Below are positions 1-7,875 of a stretch of DNA of 64,000 nucleotides, in pieces. Position 1 is the first letter of the stretch; every line of letters begins with the position of its first letter. The notes under the pieces were generated by a model. It saw only the letters and a list, made by a program, of their open reading frames with translations, was not told where the DNA came from and did no database searches. The translations under genes and the position numbers were made by a program. The stretch comes from an uncultured Clostridia bacterium. Its GTDB lineage: Bacteria > Bacillota > Clostridia > Christensenellales > Borkfalkiaceae. The stretch is from assembly GCA_945638575.1 (NCBI GenBank), contig CALZDP010000003.1, positions 41,429-105,428 of the forward strand. Reading direction: 5' to 3'.

Positions 1-846
1 AAGTCCGAGTTCCACGCCCATATCCAAAATACAGCCGGCTTGTGAAATACCTTTGCCGTAAATTACGTCGAATTCCGCAGTCTTAAACGGAGGGGCAAGT
101 TTATTTTTTACGATTTTTGCTTTCGTTCTGTTACCGATAATACCTGTCGCGTCTTTTAAAGCGTCTGCCTTTCTTACGTCGATACGAACGCTTGCGTAGA
201 ACTTAAGCGCCTTACCGCCGGTAGTGGTTTCGGGGTTACCGAACATAACGCCGATTTTTTCACGAAGTTGGTTAATAAAAATCAAGCAAGTATTGGTTTT
301 GTTTATAACGGGGGTAAGTTTGCGCAATGCTTTGGACATAAGTCTTGCCTGCATACCGACTGCGCTGTCGTCCATCTCGCCTTCGATTTCCGCCTTGGGC
401 GTAAGCGCCGCAACCGAGTCTATAACGATAAGGTCGATTGCAGAACTTTCCACAAGCATTTCCGCAATATTTAAAGCCTGTTCACCGCAGTCCGGCTGAG
501 AAATGTAAAGTTTGTCAAGGTCAACGCCCAACTTTTGAGCGTAAATAGGATCGAGCGCGTGTTCGGCGTCTATAAAGGCCGCAATACCGCCGGCTTTTTG
601 GGCTTCGGCAATGGCGTGAAGCGCAAGCGTAGTTTTACCGGAGGATTCCGGACCGTAAATTTCAACCACTCTGCCGCGCGGAAGTCCGCCGATACCGAGT
701 GCAACGTCAAGCGCGATACATCCGGTGGAAATAGTATCTATCCCCTGTGCGGCAACGTTTTGATCGAGTGTCATAATAGCACCCTTGCCATATTCTTTTT
801 CGATTTCGTGAACCACTTTCTCAAGTGCTTTCAATTTGTCTTCCAT
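1..846 (-). CDS. recA: Recombinase RecA, N-terminal 282 codons (cut by window edge)
   Basis: This is the strand-exchange ATPase of homologous recombination, which also triggers LexA self-cleavage in the SOS response. It is missing from the ORF track because it runs off the left edge. Reading the minus strand from the ATG at 846 gives [10 protein letters not shown], a Walker A GPESSGKT at residues 65-72, the core IDAEHALDP and the L1/L2 region motifs [19 protein letters not shown] and [17 protein letters not shown]. The ATG is preceded by a GGAGG-like site. The C-terminal ~60-70 residues lie outside the window. It follows cinA with a 91-bp gap, the classic cinA-recA arrangement. No LexA box is visible in that gap, so any SOS control would have to act further upstream. 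Confidence 0.98.
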   Translation of the reverse strand, partial: MEDKLKALEKVVHEIEKEYGKGAIMTLDQNVAAQGIDTISTGCIALDVALGIGGLPRGRVVEIYGPESSGKTTLALHAIAEAQKAGGIAAFIDAEHALDPIYAQKLGVDLDKLYISQPDCGEQALNIAEMLVESSAIDLIVIDSVAALTPKAEIEGEMDDSAVGMQARLMSKALRKLTPVINKTNTCLIFINQLREKIGVMFGNPETTTGGKALKFYASVRIDVRKADALKDATGIIGNRTKAKIVKNKLAPPFKTAEFDVIYGKGISQAGCILDMGVELGL

Positions 847-911
847 GATTCCTCCGTATATAAAAGATTTATTTTTTACAGTGTAATTATTTTGCGACTG
901 TTTTAGACAAT

Positions 912-951
912 AAAAAATCACAAACCATCTAAAAAAATCACAAACTATCTA
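912..951. repeat. 20-bp tandem duplication at the 3' end of cinA
   Basis: Two head-to-tail copies of AAAAAATCACAAACYATCT lie side by side and differ at one base. One copy spans the cinA stop codon and the second lies just downstream. This looks like a slipped-strand duplication of the gene end. Confidence 0.7.
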
Positions 952-2002
952 AGTTTTCGACCGTCTTAATCGCCAAAAAAATGGCGGTGTTGGCGGCTTT
1001 TTCTATATTTTCGTTACGTTTACCCGAAAAACGGTATTTGTAAACTTGAATTTTTTGTTCTGTGCCGATGCCGATATAACATAAACCGTCGTCTGCGGAC
1101 GGATGCGCGTCGGAACCTGCGTAACCGGTAATCGAGATTGCCAAAGTACAGTTTTTTTGACTTAAAAGCCCTTTTGCCATTTCGTAAGCGACTTCTTCGG
1201 AAACCACCGTGTGCGCCATAACCGTACTGTGATTTACGTTTAAACGCCTTTCCTTTGCTAAGGTGTCGTAAGTTACCAAAGACTCGTAAAACACGTCGCT
1301 TGCGCCGTCTACGGAAACGATTTTAGCGGCGATTTTACCGCCGGTCATGGATTCAGCCGTACACACTTTTTGCTTTCTTAATTTTACCACGTCGTAAAAG
1401 CGTCGCGCCAAACTAACGTCGTCTTCGGCATAAATATGGTTTTTAAGGGATTTTATAACCCCCCTTACCGCCTTGTCCACCTGTTTTTTCGGCGCGGTAT
1501 CGTCGTACACAAGACTTACTTTTAAGTCGCCGAAAGTTTCGCAGACGTTAAAATACACGCAAGGGATTTCTTCTGTGATTTTAGCGGTAACTTCTTCGAC
1601 GTCTTCCGTTTTAACGCCGTAAAGTTTAAAGGTAAGTTTTTCAAAAGAAACTTTAAATCTGTTTTCCAAAGCCCTTTCAAAATTTTCGCGGTAGCCTTCC
1701 TTATAGTCGTAAGGAACGACCGAAACCACCTTTTTATCGCCGTAAAAGCCTTCTTTATCGGGTACTAAGTTAAGTTTAGTAAGTACCGACGGCAAATAAA
1801 AACCCGAGCTGTCGCTTTTAAGCACAAACATTAGGTCGTATTCGTCGGAAAGCGCCCCTATAAGCCCGTTATCGTCATCTTTTGATAAAATTACGACCTT
1901 GTCTACGTAAACGGTATAATCGTTTAAAAAGTCTATAAAACCCCTTTCGTAGTCGTAATCATTATCCGTTCTTTTCCTAAACGAAAGAACAACGGTTTTC
2001 AT
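938..2002 (-). CDS. cinA: CinA-family protein with PncC-type nicotinamide-nucleotide amidase domain and degenerate N-terminus
   Basis: The C-terminal ~150 residues carry the CinA/PncC amidase signature ([23 protein letters not shown]), which deamidates nicotinamide mononucleotide in NAD recycling. The middle (~residues 105-200) resembles the KH-like linker of full CinA. The N-terminal ~100 residues occupy the place of the molybdopterin-binding-like (MoCF) domain but lack its GTEL and GGLGPT motifs, and the protein (354 aa) is shorter than the usual ~410 aa. The pyrophosphatase half is therefore probably lost or highly divergent. The start overlaps the pgsA stop by 4 bp (ATGA), so translation is likely coupled. 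A copy of the window's dispersed palindromic repeat lies inside the gene near 1848-1873. Confidence 0.88.
   Translation of the reverse strand: MKTVVLSFRKRTDNDYDYERGFIDFLNDYTVYVDKVVILSKDDDNGLIGALSDEYDLMFVLKSDSSGFYLPSVLTKLNLVPDKEGFYGDKKVVSVVPYDYKEGYRENFERALENRFKVSFEKLTFKLYGVKTEDVEEVTAKITEEIPCVYFNVCETFGDLKVSLVYDDTAPKKQVDKAVRGVIKSLKNHIYAEDDVSLARRFYDVVKLRKQKVCTAESMTGGKIAAKIVSVDGASDVFYESLVTYDTLAKERRLNVNHSTVMAHTVVSEEVAYEMAKGLLSQKNCTLAISITGYAGSDAHPSADDGLCYIGIGTEQKIQVYKYRFSGKRNENIEKAANTAIFLAIKTVENLDSL
1848..1873 (+). repeat. Dispersed palindromic repeat, copy 1 (inside cinA)
   Basis: Reads GAAAGCGCCC, CTATAAGCCCG, TTATC. On the coding strand it is read as NGLIGA. The left arm is weaker than in intergenic copies. 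Confidence 0.6.
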
Positions 2003-2616
2003 TTTCCGGCCTCCAAATCACCGCCGTAAACAGCCATGTAATGAATACCCGATACCACAGTCATTATTACCGCTAAGCCGAAAAGGGCAAAACCGATATA
2101 TAAAATTACGCTGTGCCAAACTGCGGATAAATTGGTAAACTGCGAACTTATCGTTCCGTTTGTACCGAGTTCGCCTGCCAAAAGGAAGAAAATTATGGAT
2201 ACGTCCTGTAAAATGGTTTTTACTTTACCGAGTTTGTCGGCAGCCATTACAACGCCTTTCGCCGCCGTAACCATTCTTAAACAGGAAACTAAAATTTCTC
2301 TTGCCAAAATAAGGGAAACGCAGACGCCGCCTACGAAAGTCGGCAGTACGCCGCCCGTTAAAAGTCCGCCGTCGAGAAGCAGAATAAGCGTAGTCAACAC
2401 CAAAACTTTATCGGCGCTGGAATCCAAAAATTTACCGAGGTCGGTAATTAAGTTATACTTTCTTGCGATGTGCCCGTCCAGAAAGTCGGTAAACGCCGCC
2501 AAACCAAATAGCGCGCAGGAAACAATATAGTGGAAGGGAAAGTTTACGTAAAAAGTAATCATTATTACGGGAATAAGAAGTAGCCTTATCACCGATAGTT
2601 TGTTAGGTAAGTTCAT
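1999..2616 (-). CDS. pgsA: CDP-diacylglycerol--glycerol-3-phosphate 3-phosphatidyltransferase
   Basis: This integral membrane enzyme makes phosphatidylglycerol phosphate, the first committed step to phosphatidylglycerol and cardiolipin. The 205-aa protein has the CDP-alcohol phosphotransferase signature DG-x2-AR-x8-G-x3-D-x3-D as DGHIARKYNLITDLGKFLDS at residues ~47-67, and several hydrophobic membrane spans before and after it. Length is normal for the family. It overlaps rimO upstream by 14 bp and cinA downstream by 4 bp, so rimO-pgsA-cinA-recA reads as one transcript, a common Firmicutes order. Confidence 0.93.
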   Translation of the reverse strand: MNLPNKLSVIRLLLIPVIMITFYVNFPFHYIVSCALFGLAAFTDFLDGHIARKYNLITDLGKFLDSSADKVLVLTTLILLLDGGLLTGGVLPTFVGGVCVSLILAREILVSCLRMVTAAKGVVMAADKLGKVKTILQDVSIIFFLLAGELGTNGTISSQFTNLSAVWHSVILYIGFALFGLAVIMTVVSGIHYMAVYGGDLEAGK

Positions 2617-3922
2617 ACAATATTTCTCCTACAAGGTCCAAACCGCGTCTTTTGATAATTTTAACTTTATATTTTTTGCCTTGTTCAATCAAATTATCCC
2701 ATTTTAATATGACTTTTCCGTCTATATCGGGGGCGGAAAACCACGCCCTTCCGCAAAAGGCGGAAAAACCTTGGTCTAAGCCGTCCGATATCACGTTAAG
2801 TTCACGGCCTATAAAACCGTCCAAAATTTCTTTCATTATTTCGTTTTGGACTTTGTAAAGGTATTTGACTCTTTTTTTCTTTTCACGCGAAGGAAGTTGC
2901 CCGTCAAGATTATATGCCGGCGTGTCCTTTTCTCTGGAATAGGCAAAAAAGCCGGCATTGAAAAGTTTTGCTTTTTTTAAAAAGTCCGCTAAAACTTCGA
3001 CGTCATCTTGCGTTTCACCGGGGAAACCGGCAATAAAAGTGGAACGTATCGCAATACTCGGAACAGCGCTTTTAAGCCTGTTTATAAGCGCAAGGTTATC
3101 TTTATAACTACCCTTTCTGCCCATCCTTTTAAGTACGGCGTCCGAAGCGTGCTGCAGGGGAATGTCTATGTATTTTAAAAGTTTATCGTTATTTTTAAAC
3201 TCATCGATAAGTTCGTCGGTAACAAGTTCGGGATAGCAGTATAAAAGGCGGATTTTTTTAATGTTTTCAAGTTCGGACAGTTTGCGGATAAGTTGGCAAA
3301 TCATAGGCTTGCCGTAAAGGTCCATACCGTATTTTGCGGTGTCTTGCGCTACCAAAATAAGTTCTTCCGTGTCCGAAAGCGATTTTGCCTCATCTAACAA
3401 GTACTCTATTTTTTCCGACTTAAAGGCTCCGCGAATCTTTGGTATAAGGCAGTAAGTGCAGTGATTATTACAGCCGTCCGCTATCTTTAAATAAGCGTAA
3501 TGGTCGGGCGTTGTCAAATATCTTCGGCACTTTAAAACTTCGCCTTTGCCGACGTAACTTACGCGTAAACCTGCGTATAGGTCGGTTATCAGCCTTTTTA
3601 GAAGGCTTCCGTCGAAAGTTCCCAAAAAGCCGTCGACCTCCGGAAGCGCCTCAAAAATTTCATCGATAAACTTTTGAGGCAAACAACCGGTCATGATAAT
3701 TTTTTCGAGATTTCTTTCTTTATACGGAAGATAAGAAAACACCGTTTCGATGGATTCTTTTCTTGCGGACTCTAAAAAAGCGCAGGTATTGATTATTAAA
3801 ATCTGTGTTTTTTCGATGTCGTTGGTAATTTCGTAATCGTCAGATAAAAAGCCCAAAAGCCTTTCGCTGTCCGCTCGGTTTTTATCACACCCGAGCGAAA
3901 TTATTCCGACTTTCTTTTTCAT
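2603..3922 (-). CDS. rimO: Ribosomal protein uS12 methylthiotransferase RimO
   Basis: This radical-SAM enzyme adds a methylthio group to an aspartate of ribosomal protein S12. Visible domains in order are the N-terminal methylthiotransferase (UPF0004) domain beginning GIISLGCDKNRADSERLLG, the radical-SAM CX3CX2C motif in DGCNNHCTYCLIP, and a C-terminal TRAM domain ending in GEILYE. The ORF track starts at an upstream TTG (3952). I place the start at the ATG at 3922 because AAAGGAT sits just ahead of it and the conserved domain begins directly after. The resulting 439 aa is typical. It overlaps pgsA. Confidence 0.93.
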   Translation of the reverse strand: MKKKVGIISLGCDKNRADSERLLGFLSDDYEITNDIEKTQILIINTCAFLESARKESIETVFSYLPYKERNLEKIIMTGCLPQKFIDEIFEALPEVDGFLGTFDGSLLKRLITDLYAGLRVSYVGKGEVLKCRRYLTTPDHYAYLKIADGCNNHCTYCLIPKIRGAFKSEKIEYLLDEAKSLSDTEELILVAQDTAKYGMDLYGKPMICQLIRKLSELENIKKIRLLYCYPELVTDELIDEFKNNDKLLKYIDIPLQHASDAVLKRMGRKGSYKDNLALINRLKSAVPSIAIRSTFIAGFPGETQDDVEVLADFLKKAKLFNAGFFAYSREKDTPAYNLDGQLPSREKKKRVKYLYKVQNEIMKEILDGFIGRELNVISDGLDQGFSAFCGRAWFSAPDIDGKVILKWDNLIEQGKKYKVKIIKRRGLDLVGEILYELT

Positions 3923-4015
3923 GGTAAATCCTTTTTGGCAAATTTTCGCCAAGCAAGTTTTATTTGGTAGTAACTTCGTTTGTTGCGACTGTATTCGGGT
4001 GCGGCGACATTCGGG

Positions 4016-7000
4016 TTATTTTGTAATATCCTCGTTAAACGGTTCGCCGAAAACCTGTTCGTAAGTAGGTTTGTCAATGCGGATTTCACGCTGTTTGTTG
4101 TCGGTAACGCAGGAAATAAATCCCTGACTTTCCATCCAATCGATTATGCGCGCCGCTTTATTGTAACCTATGCCGAGTTTGGTTTGCAACATTGATTTTG
4201 AAGTGGTTTTTTGTGTAATTACAGCCCTTACCGCCCGACGGTAGATTACCGGCATATCGGCAGGGTTACCTGTTTCGCCGAGGTCCATGGACATCTGCTC
4301 GTGATCGCGGTCGCCGCTTTGCGTTTGACCGAAGGTTTTAGCCATCTTTTGCACGTACTCAAACATCTTCTTGTCGTAATAGCAAGTGTTGTTTTGAATA
4401 ATATATGAAACAACATTGACTATTTCTTCATCGCTAAGGTACGCGCCTTGAGCCCTTTCCATAGGTCCGCCGATTTTGTAAAGCAAATCGCCCTTGCCGA
4501 GCAATTTTTCCGCGCCGGCTTCGCCCAAAACTACCTGAGAGTTGGTGTAATCCGCCGTTTGGAAACAAATACGCGCAGGGAAGTTGTTTTTAATAGTGCC
4601 GTCGATTACGTCGGTAGTAGGTCTTTGCGTGGCAAAGATGAGAGATATGCCTGCCGCCCTTGCAAGTTGAGCAAGCCTTTGAATACTTGCTTCGATATCC
4701 TTTTTGGCAAGTTCGTTTTGAGACATTAGGTCGGCGAACTCGTCAATCAAAACTATAATGTAAGGAAGTTTTTTGGTTACCCTTTTATCTATCGCCTGAT
4801 TATAAGCGGATATCTTTTTAACCCTCGCGTTGGAAAACAAAGTGTATCTTCTGTCCATTTCCGTAACGATGCTTCTTAAAAGCGCCGCCGCCTCATCCGC
4901 CTTAGTTATAATCTTGTTAAACATAAGATGGGGTACGCCTTGGAAATTAACGAATTCAAGTTGTTTGGGGTCGACTATTACTATTCTTAAATCCTGCGGA
5001 GAATAGGTATAAAGAAGGGTTACCAACATGGAATTTAAAAATACCGATTTACCTGTACCCGTTGCGCCTGCCACCAAAAGGTGGGGCATTTCGGTAAGGT
5101 CTTTAAAAATAGGTTCGCCCATAACGTTTTTACCGATGGGGATAAAAATGTCGCCCGGTACGATTTTTCTAAACTGCGGTGAAGCAATCATTTCTTTAAG
5201 CGCTACGTTTGTACGAACGCCGTTAGGCACTTCTATACCCACCCTTGAAGTTCCGGGTATCGGGGCGATTATTCGGATTTCACCCTTGGCGTGCAACCAA
5301 ACGGCTATATCCGCTTGGTTTTGGCTGAAACTTTTTACCGAAGTATCGATGGGCATGCTGTACTCGAAACGGGTGGTCGACATACCGAAAACTATATCTT
5401 CCAAAGTGATTTTTACACCGCGCTTTTCAAAGTTTGCCTGCACAAGTTCGGCAAGCCCCCTTAACCGCTCTCTTTCTTTAAACACCTTGTTTTGGTCGAC
5501 TACCACGCTGTTTAAAAGGTCCAAATTGGGCTTTACGTAACGGTAATTTATAGGCATTTCCTCAATGGAATAATAGCCTTCGTTAGGATCAAATTCATTT
5601 GTTGAAGGCGCTTCGTAAGAGAAATCGGCTGCGTTTGTATCCGAGCCGTAAGGCGCGCTTGGCTCTTGGTATTCGAAAGTCGCTGTAGTCGAAGGTGCGG
5701 TTCTTGCGCTTCTTTCACCGTTACCGACAAAAGTCTTATTATCTGTAACGCTTCTGTCCGTAACGCTTCTCGTTGCACGTCCGCCGAAGCCGACCGACCT
5801 TTCATCGTTATCGGCAATATCGTCGTTTGCAATATCATCGGCTTTGTTGAAATCGGGTACGTTAGATTTGGTTAATTCCCTTTCGGAGTCAAAAACGCGC
5901 TCTTTATGGCTAAATCCGCCGCGTTCTGCATTAGAAAAGTCATCTTTACTGCCGGCAAAAATATCATCGGCTTCCGACGAACGGATTGAATCTTCCGCTG
6001 TCTGTTGTTTGCCTCGGCTTACGCCCAACCTGTCCTCTATATCCCTATTAAAACCGCCCGATCTATCGGCGCTTTGACTTCCGCCCCTTGCGAAACTTCT
6101 TTCAACGCCTTGACTGACGCTTCCGCCAAAACCGTTTCCGCTAATGCCGTTTCCGCCCCTTTGTGAGGAAGCCCTGCCGAAATTTCTTTCAAGGTCGGTG
6201 TCCGCAGAGCCTCTTTCGGAAAAACTATCGGAACCCGACGGAGATTCGCGCCTGTCGAAAAGTCCGCCCCGAGGATCGCGCGCGCTTCTTGCGCCTGTTT
6301 GGGCTTCTCCGCCCGAATGGTTACCGGTCGGGAAGGTGTAAACTGCACCGCTCAAAGCGAAATTATCGAAATCGGGAGCGTTTTCATGACGATCGTCCAC
6401 CTTTTGCGAAGGGTTAGTCGCCTTAGTCGGAGACTGACCTATGTCTTCCGGACGGAGAGGAGGAGGCGTCATAATGTATTCGGCTTCTTTACTCAAATTC
6501 TTTTTGTAACTGTCGCTGTAACTACTGTTGGCGCTAACCTTTCCGCCTTGATTTCTTGTGCCGAAGTTACCTGCCATAATATCTATTTGGCGACCTTCGC
6601 GCGCGTAATCGCGTTTGGTTTTCATTTTGAACTCTTCGTTCATAACGTAAAAAGGCAAACCGCTTGATTCGGAAGAAGAATCCTCGTCGGAAGAAACTTC
6701 CGCTTCGTCTACGTCTTTAGTATCCTTTTTGCCAACTTTTGCGGGTTTTTTAACATTTTTAAACAGTTTGACTATTTGTTTTCTGAATGCCGCGCAAAGC
6801 AAAATCACTATCGACAAAGAGAATAAAACGTAACAGCCTGCGCTTCCGATAATCGAACCAAGGGGATTGATTATAAGCATCGAGCAAGCGCCCAATAGAG
6901 TACAGTCGGTAAAATCGGCAGAGCCTTTGCCGTAACATAAGGAAAAATTTTGTTTGAAACTTAAAGCCCTGTCGTAGGATAATGCCGTTTGTACTATTGC

Positions 7001-7303
7001 CATTACCAAAAAGGCACATATCAAAAGGTAAGTAACTATTCTTCTTGCGTCGTCCGAAAGGACTGAACGGTCAAACAACAACCTTAGTCCCAAAAGGACG
7101 ATTAAGCCTATGACGGCAAATGAAAAATAGCCGAAAAGCCCAAGGAAAAACCCACGAACGGATGCGCCGATCGTGTAAAAAATAACGTCACCGGTTATTA
7201 AACACAGTAAAGACAGCAAGGAAAACAGAAGTAATCCCATGCCTATGCTTACTTTTGCAAAACCGCCTTTTTCATTTTTATTGCTTTTTACGCCCTTGCT
7301 CAA
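4016..7303 (-). CDS. ftsK: FtsK/SpoIIIE-family DNA translocase
   Basis: This membrane-anchored hexameric motor pumps chromosomal DNA through the division or sporulation septum. About four hydrophobic spans at the N-terminus are followed by a long low-complexity linker (roughly 400 residues, rich in G, S, R, N and D, with RGG- and GFGG-like runs). The RecA-like motor follows, with Walker A GATGTGKS and Walker B-like IVLIDEFADL. A C-terminal winged-helix gamma domain (TTSKSMLQTKLGIGYNKAARI) reads orientation signals on DNA. The track starts at a TTG at 7384, inside an AT-rich promoter-like region. The TTG at 7303, just before the first membrane segment and after GGGGTTCGGAAAG, is my preferred start, but the choice is uncertain. 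Confidence 0.93.
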   Translation of the reverse strand: MSKGVKSNKNEKGGFAKVSIGMGLLLFSLLSLLCLITGDVIFYTIGASVRGFFLGLFGYFSFAVIGLIVLLGLRLLFDRSVLSDDARRIVTYLLICAFLVMAIVQTALSYDRALSFKQNFSLCYGKGSADFTDCTLLGACSMLIINPLGSIIGSAGCYVLFSLSIVILLCAAFRKQIVKLFKNVKKPAKVGKKDTKDVDEAEVSSDEDSSSESSGLPFYVMNEEFKMKTKRDYAREGRQIDIMAGNFGTRNQGGKVSANSSYSDSYKKNLSKEAEYIMTPPPLRPEDIGQSPTKATNPSQKVDDRHENAPDFDNFALSGAVYTFPTGNHSGGEAQTGARSARDPRGGLFDRRESPSGSDSFSERGSADTDLERNFGRASSQRGGNGISGNGFGGSVSQGVERSFARGGSQSADRSGGFNRDIEDRLGVSRGKQQTAEDSIRSSEADDIFAGSKDDFSNAERGGFSHKERVFDSERELTKSNVPDFNKADDIANDDIADNDERSVGFGGRATRSVTDRSVTDNKTFVGNGERSARTAPSTTATFEYQEPSAPYGSDTNAADFSYEAPSTNEFDPNEGYYSIEEMPINYRYVKPNLDLLNSVVVDQNKVFKERERLRGLAELVQANFEKRGVKITLEDIVFGMSTTRFEYSMPIDTSVKSFSQNQADIAVWLHAKGEIRIIAPIPGTSRVGIEVPNGVRTNVALKEMIASPQFRKIVPGDIFIPIGKNVMGEPIFKDLTEMPHLLVAGATGTGKSVFLNSMLVTLLYTYSPQDLRIVIVDPKQLEFVNFQGVPHLMFNKIITKADEAAALLRSIVTEMDRRYTLFSNARVKKISAYNQAIDKRVTKKLPYIIVLIDEFADLMSQNELAKKDIEASIQRLAQLARAAGISLIFATQRPTTDVIDGTIKNNFPARICFQTADYTNSQVVLGEAGAEKLLGKGDLLYKIGGPMERAQGAYLSDEEIVNVVSYIIQNNTCYYDKKMFEYVQKMAKTFGQTQSGDRDHEQMSMDLGETGNPADMPVIYRRAVRAVITQKTTSKSMLQTKLGIGYNKAARIIDWMESQGFISCVTDNKQREIRIDKPTYEQVFGEPFNEDITK

Positions 7304-7538
7304 CTTTCCGAACCCCACGCAACAATATATTTTGTTAGTATAAAGTATAACATAGTTTAATAAAAAATTAAAGCATTTTGGCAATTATTTTTTCTTTGAC
7401 AAGGTGAATTTTTTGTGTGCAACCATTATTAGATAAAATTCGACTTTTCTCTTTTCCGCTTTTCCCCTTTTTGGCTTTTTATTACCTGCTTTTAATCCTT
7501 TGATAAAAACACGTCTTAAATAAGAAAATTTTTGCACG

Positions 7539-7573
7539 AAAAAAGGCAGACTTTTTTACAAAAGTCCGCCTAT
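7539..7573 (-). terminator. Rho-independent terminator after acpP
   Basis: On the minus strand AGGCGGACTTTT, a GTA loop and AAAAAGTCTGCCT form a long stem with one G-T pair, followed directly by a T run. It sits 25 bp after the acpP stop. Its 5' arm is shared with a copy of the dispersed palindromic repeat. Confidence 0.85.
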
Positions 7574-7585
7574 AAGTCCGTTAAA
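7560..7585 (+). repeat. Dispersed 26-bp palindromic repeat, copy 2 (intergenic)
   Basis: Matches the family pattern (left arm AAAAGT, core CTATAAG, right arm CGTTA). It lies between acpP and its terminator tail. Confidence 0.75.
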
Positions 7586-7597
7586 CGGTGATTTACA

Positions 7598-7819
7598 TTA
7601 GCCGTCAATAAGGTCGACAATGTCGCCGACAGTTACAAGGTTTTGCACTTTATCTTCATCGACGGTAACGCCGAATTCATCTTCCAGCGCCATGATAAGT
7701 TCCACGATATCAAGTGAGTCCGCACCTAAGTCGGCTATAACCTTGCTGTTTTTCGTAATAGTATTGCCGTCAATACCCAACTGTTCGGCAATTATTTCTT
7801 TAACCTTGTCAAAAGTCAT
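7598..7819 (-). CDS. acpP: Acyl carrier protein
   Basis: This 73-aa acidic protein carries growing acyl chains in type II fatty-acid synthesis on a 4'-phosphopantetheine arm. The attachment serine is in the diagnostic DLGADSLDIVELIMALE motif around residue 36. The start is fixed by AGGAGG seven bases ahead of the ATG. It is transcribed alone: a TTGACA-17-TACAAT promoter overlaps the end of tex just upstream, and a strong terminator follows. No other fatty-acid genes are adjacent. Confidence 0.97.
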   Translation of the reverse strand: MTFDKVKEIIAEQLGIDGNTITKNSKVIADLGADSLDIVELIMALEDEFGVTVDEDKVQNLVTVGDIVDLIDG

Positions 7820-7846
7820 AAGTAATACCTCCTAATAGATATTTTG

Positions 7847-7875
7847 ATTGTAACAGATTTTTACCCTATTGTCAA
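7847..7875 (-). promoter_or_regulatory. SigA-type promoter of acpP
   Basis: TTGACA (7870-7875) and TACAAT (7847-7852) are separated by 17 bp on the minus strand. The -35 box overlaps the stop codon of tex. The 5' leader is about 20 nt. Confidence 0.75.

Noticed and set aside
224-906. Three plus-strand ORFs (91, 68 and 123 aa)
   Set aside because: They are antisense shadows of recA, which is absent from the ORF track only because it is cut by the window edge.
847-937. LexA box expected before recA
   Set aside because: No CGAAC-N4-GTT sequence is visible in this gap, so no site is claimed.
5028-6667. Several ORFs of 65-170 aa on both strands inside ftsK
   Set aside because: They arise from the low-complexity linker and the motor domain of ftsK read in other frames and have no domain content.
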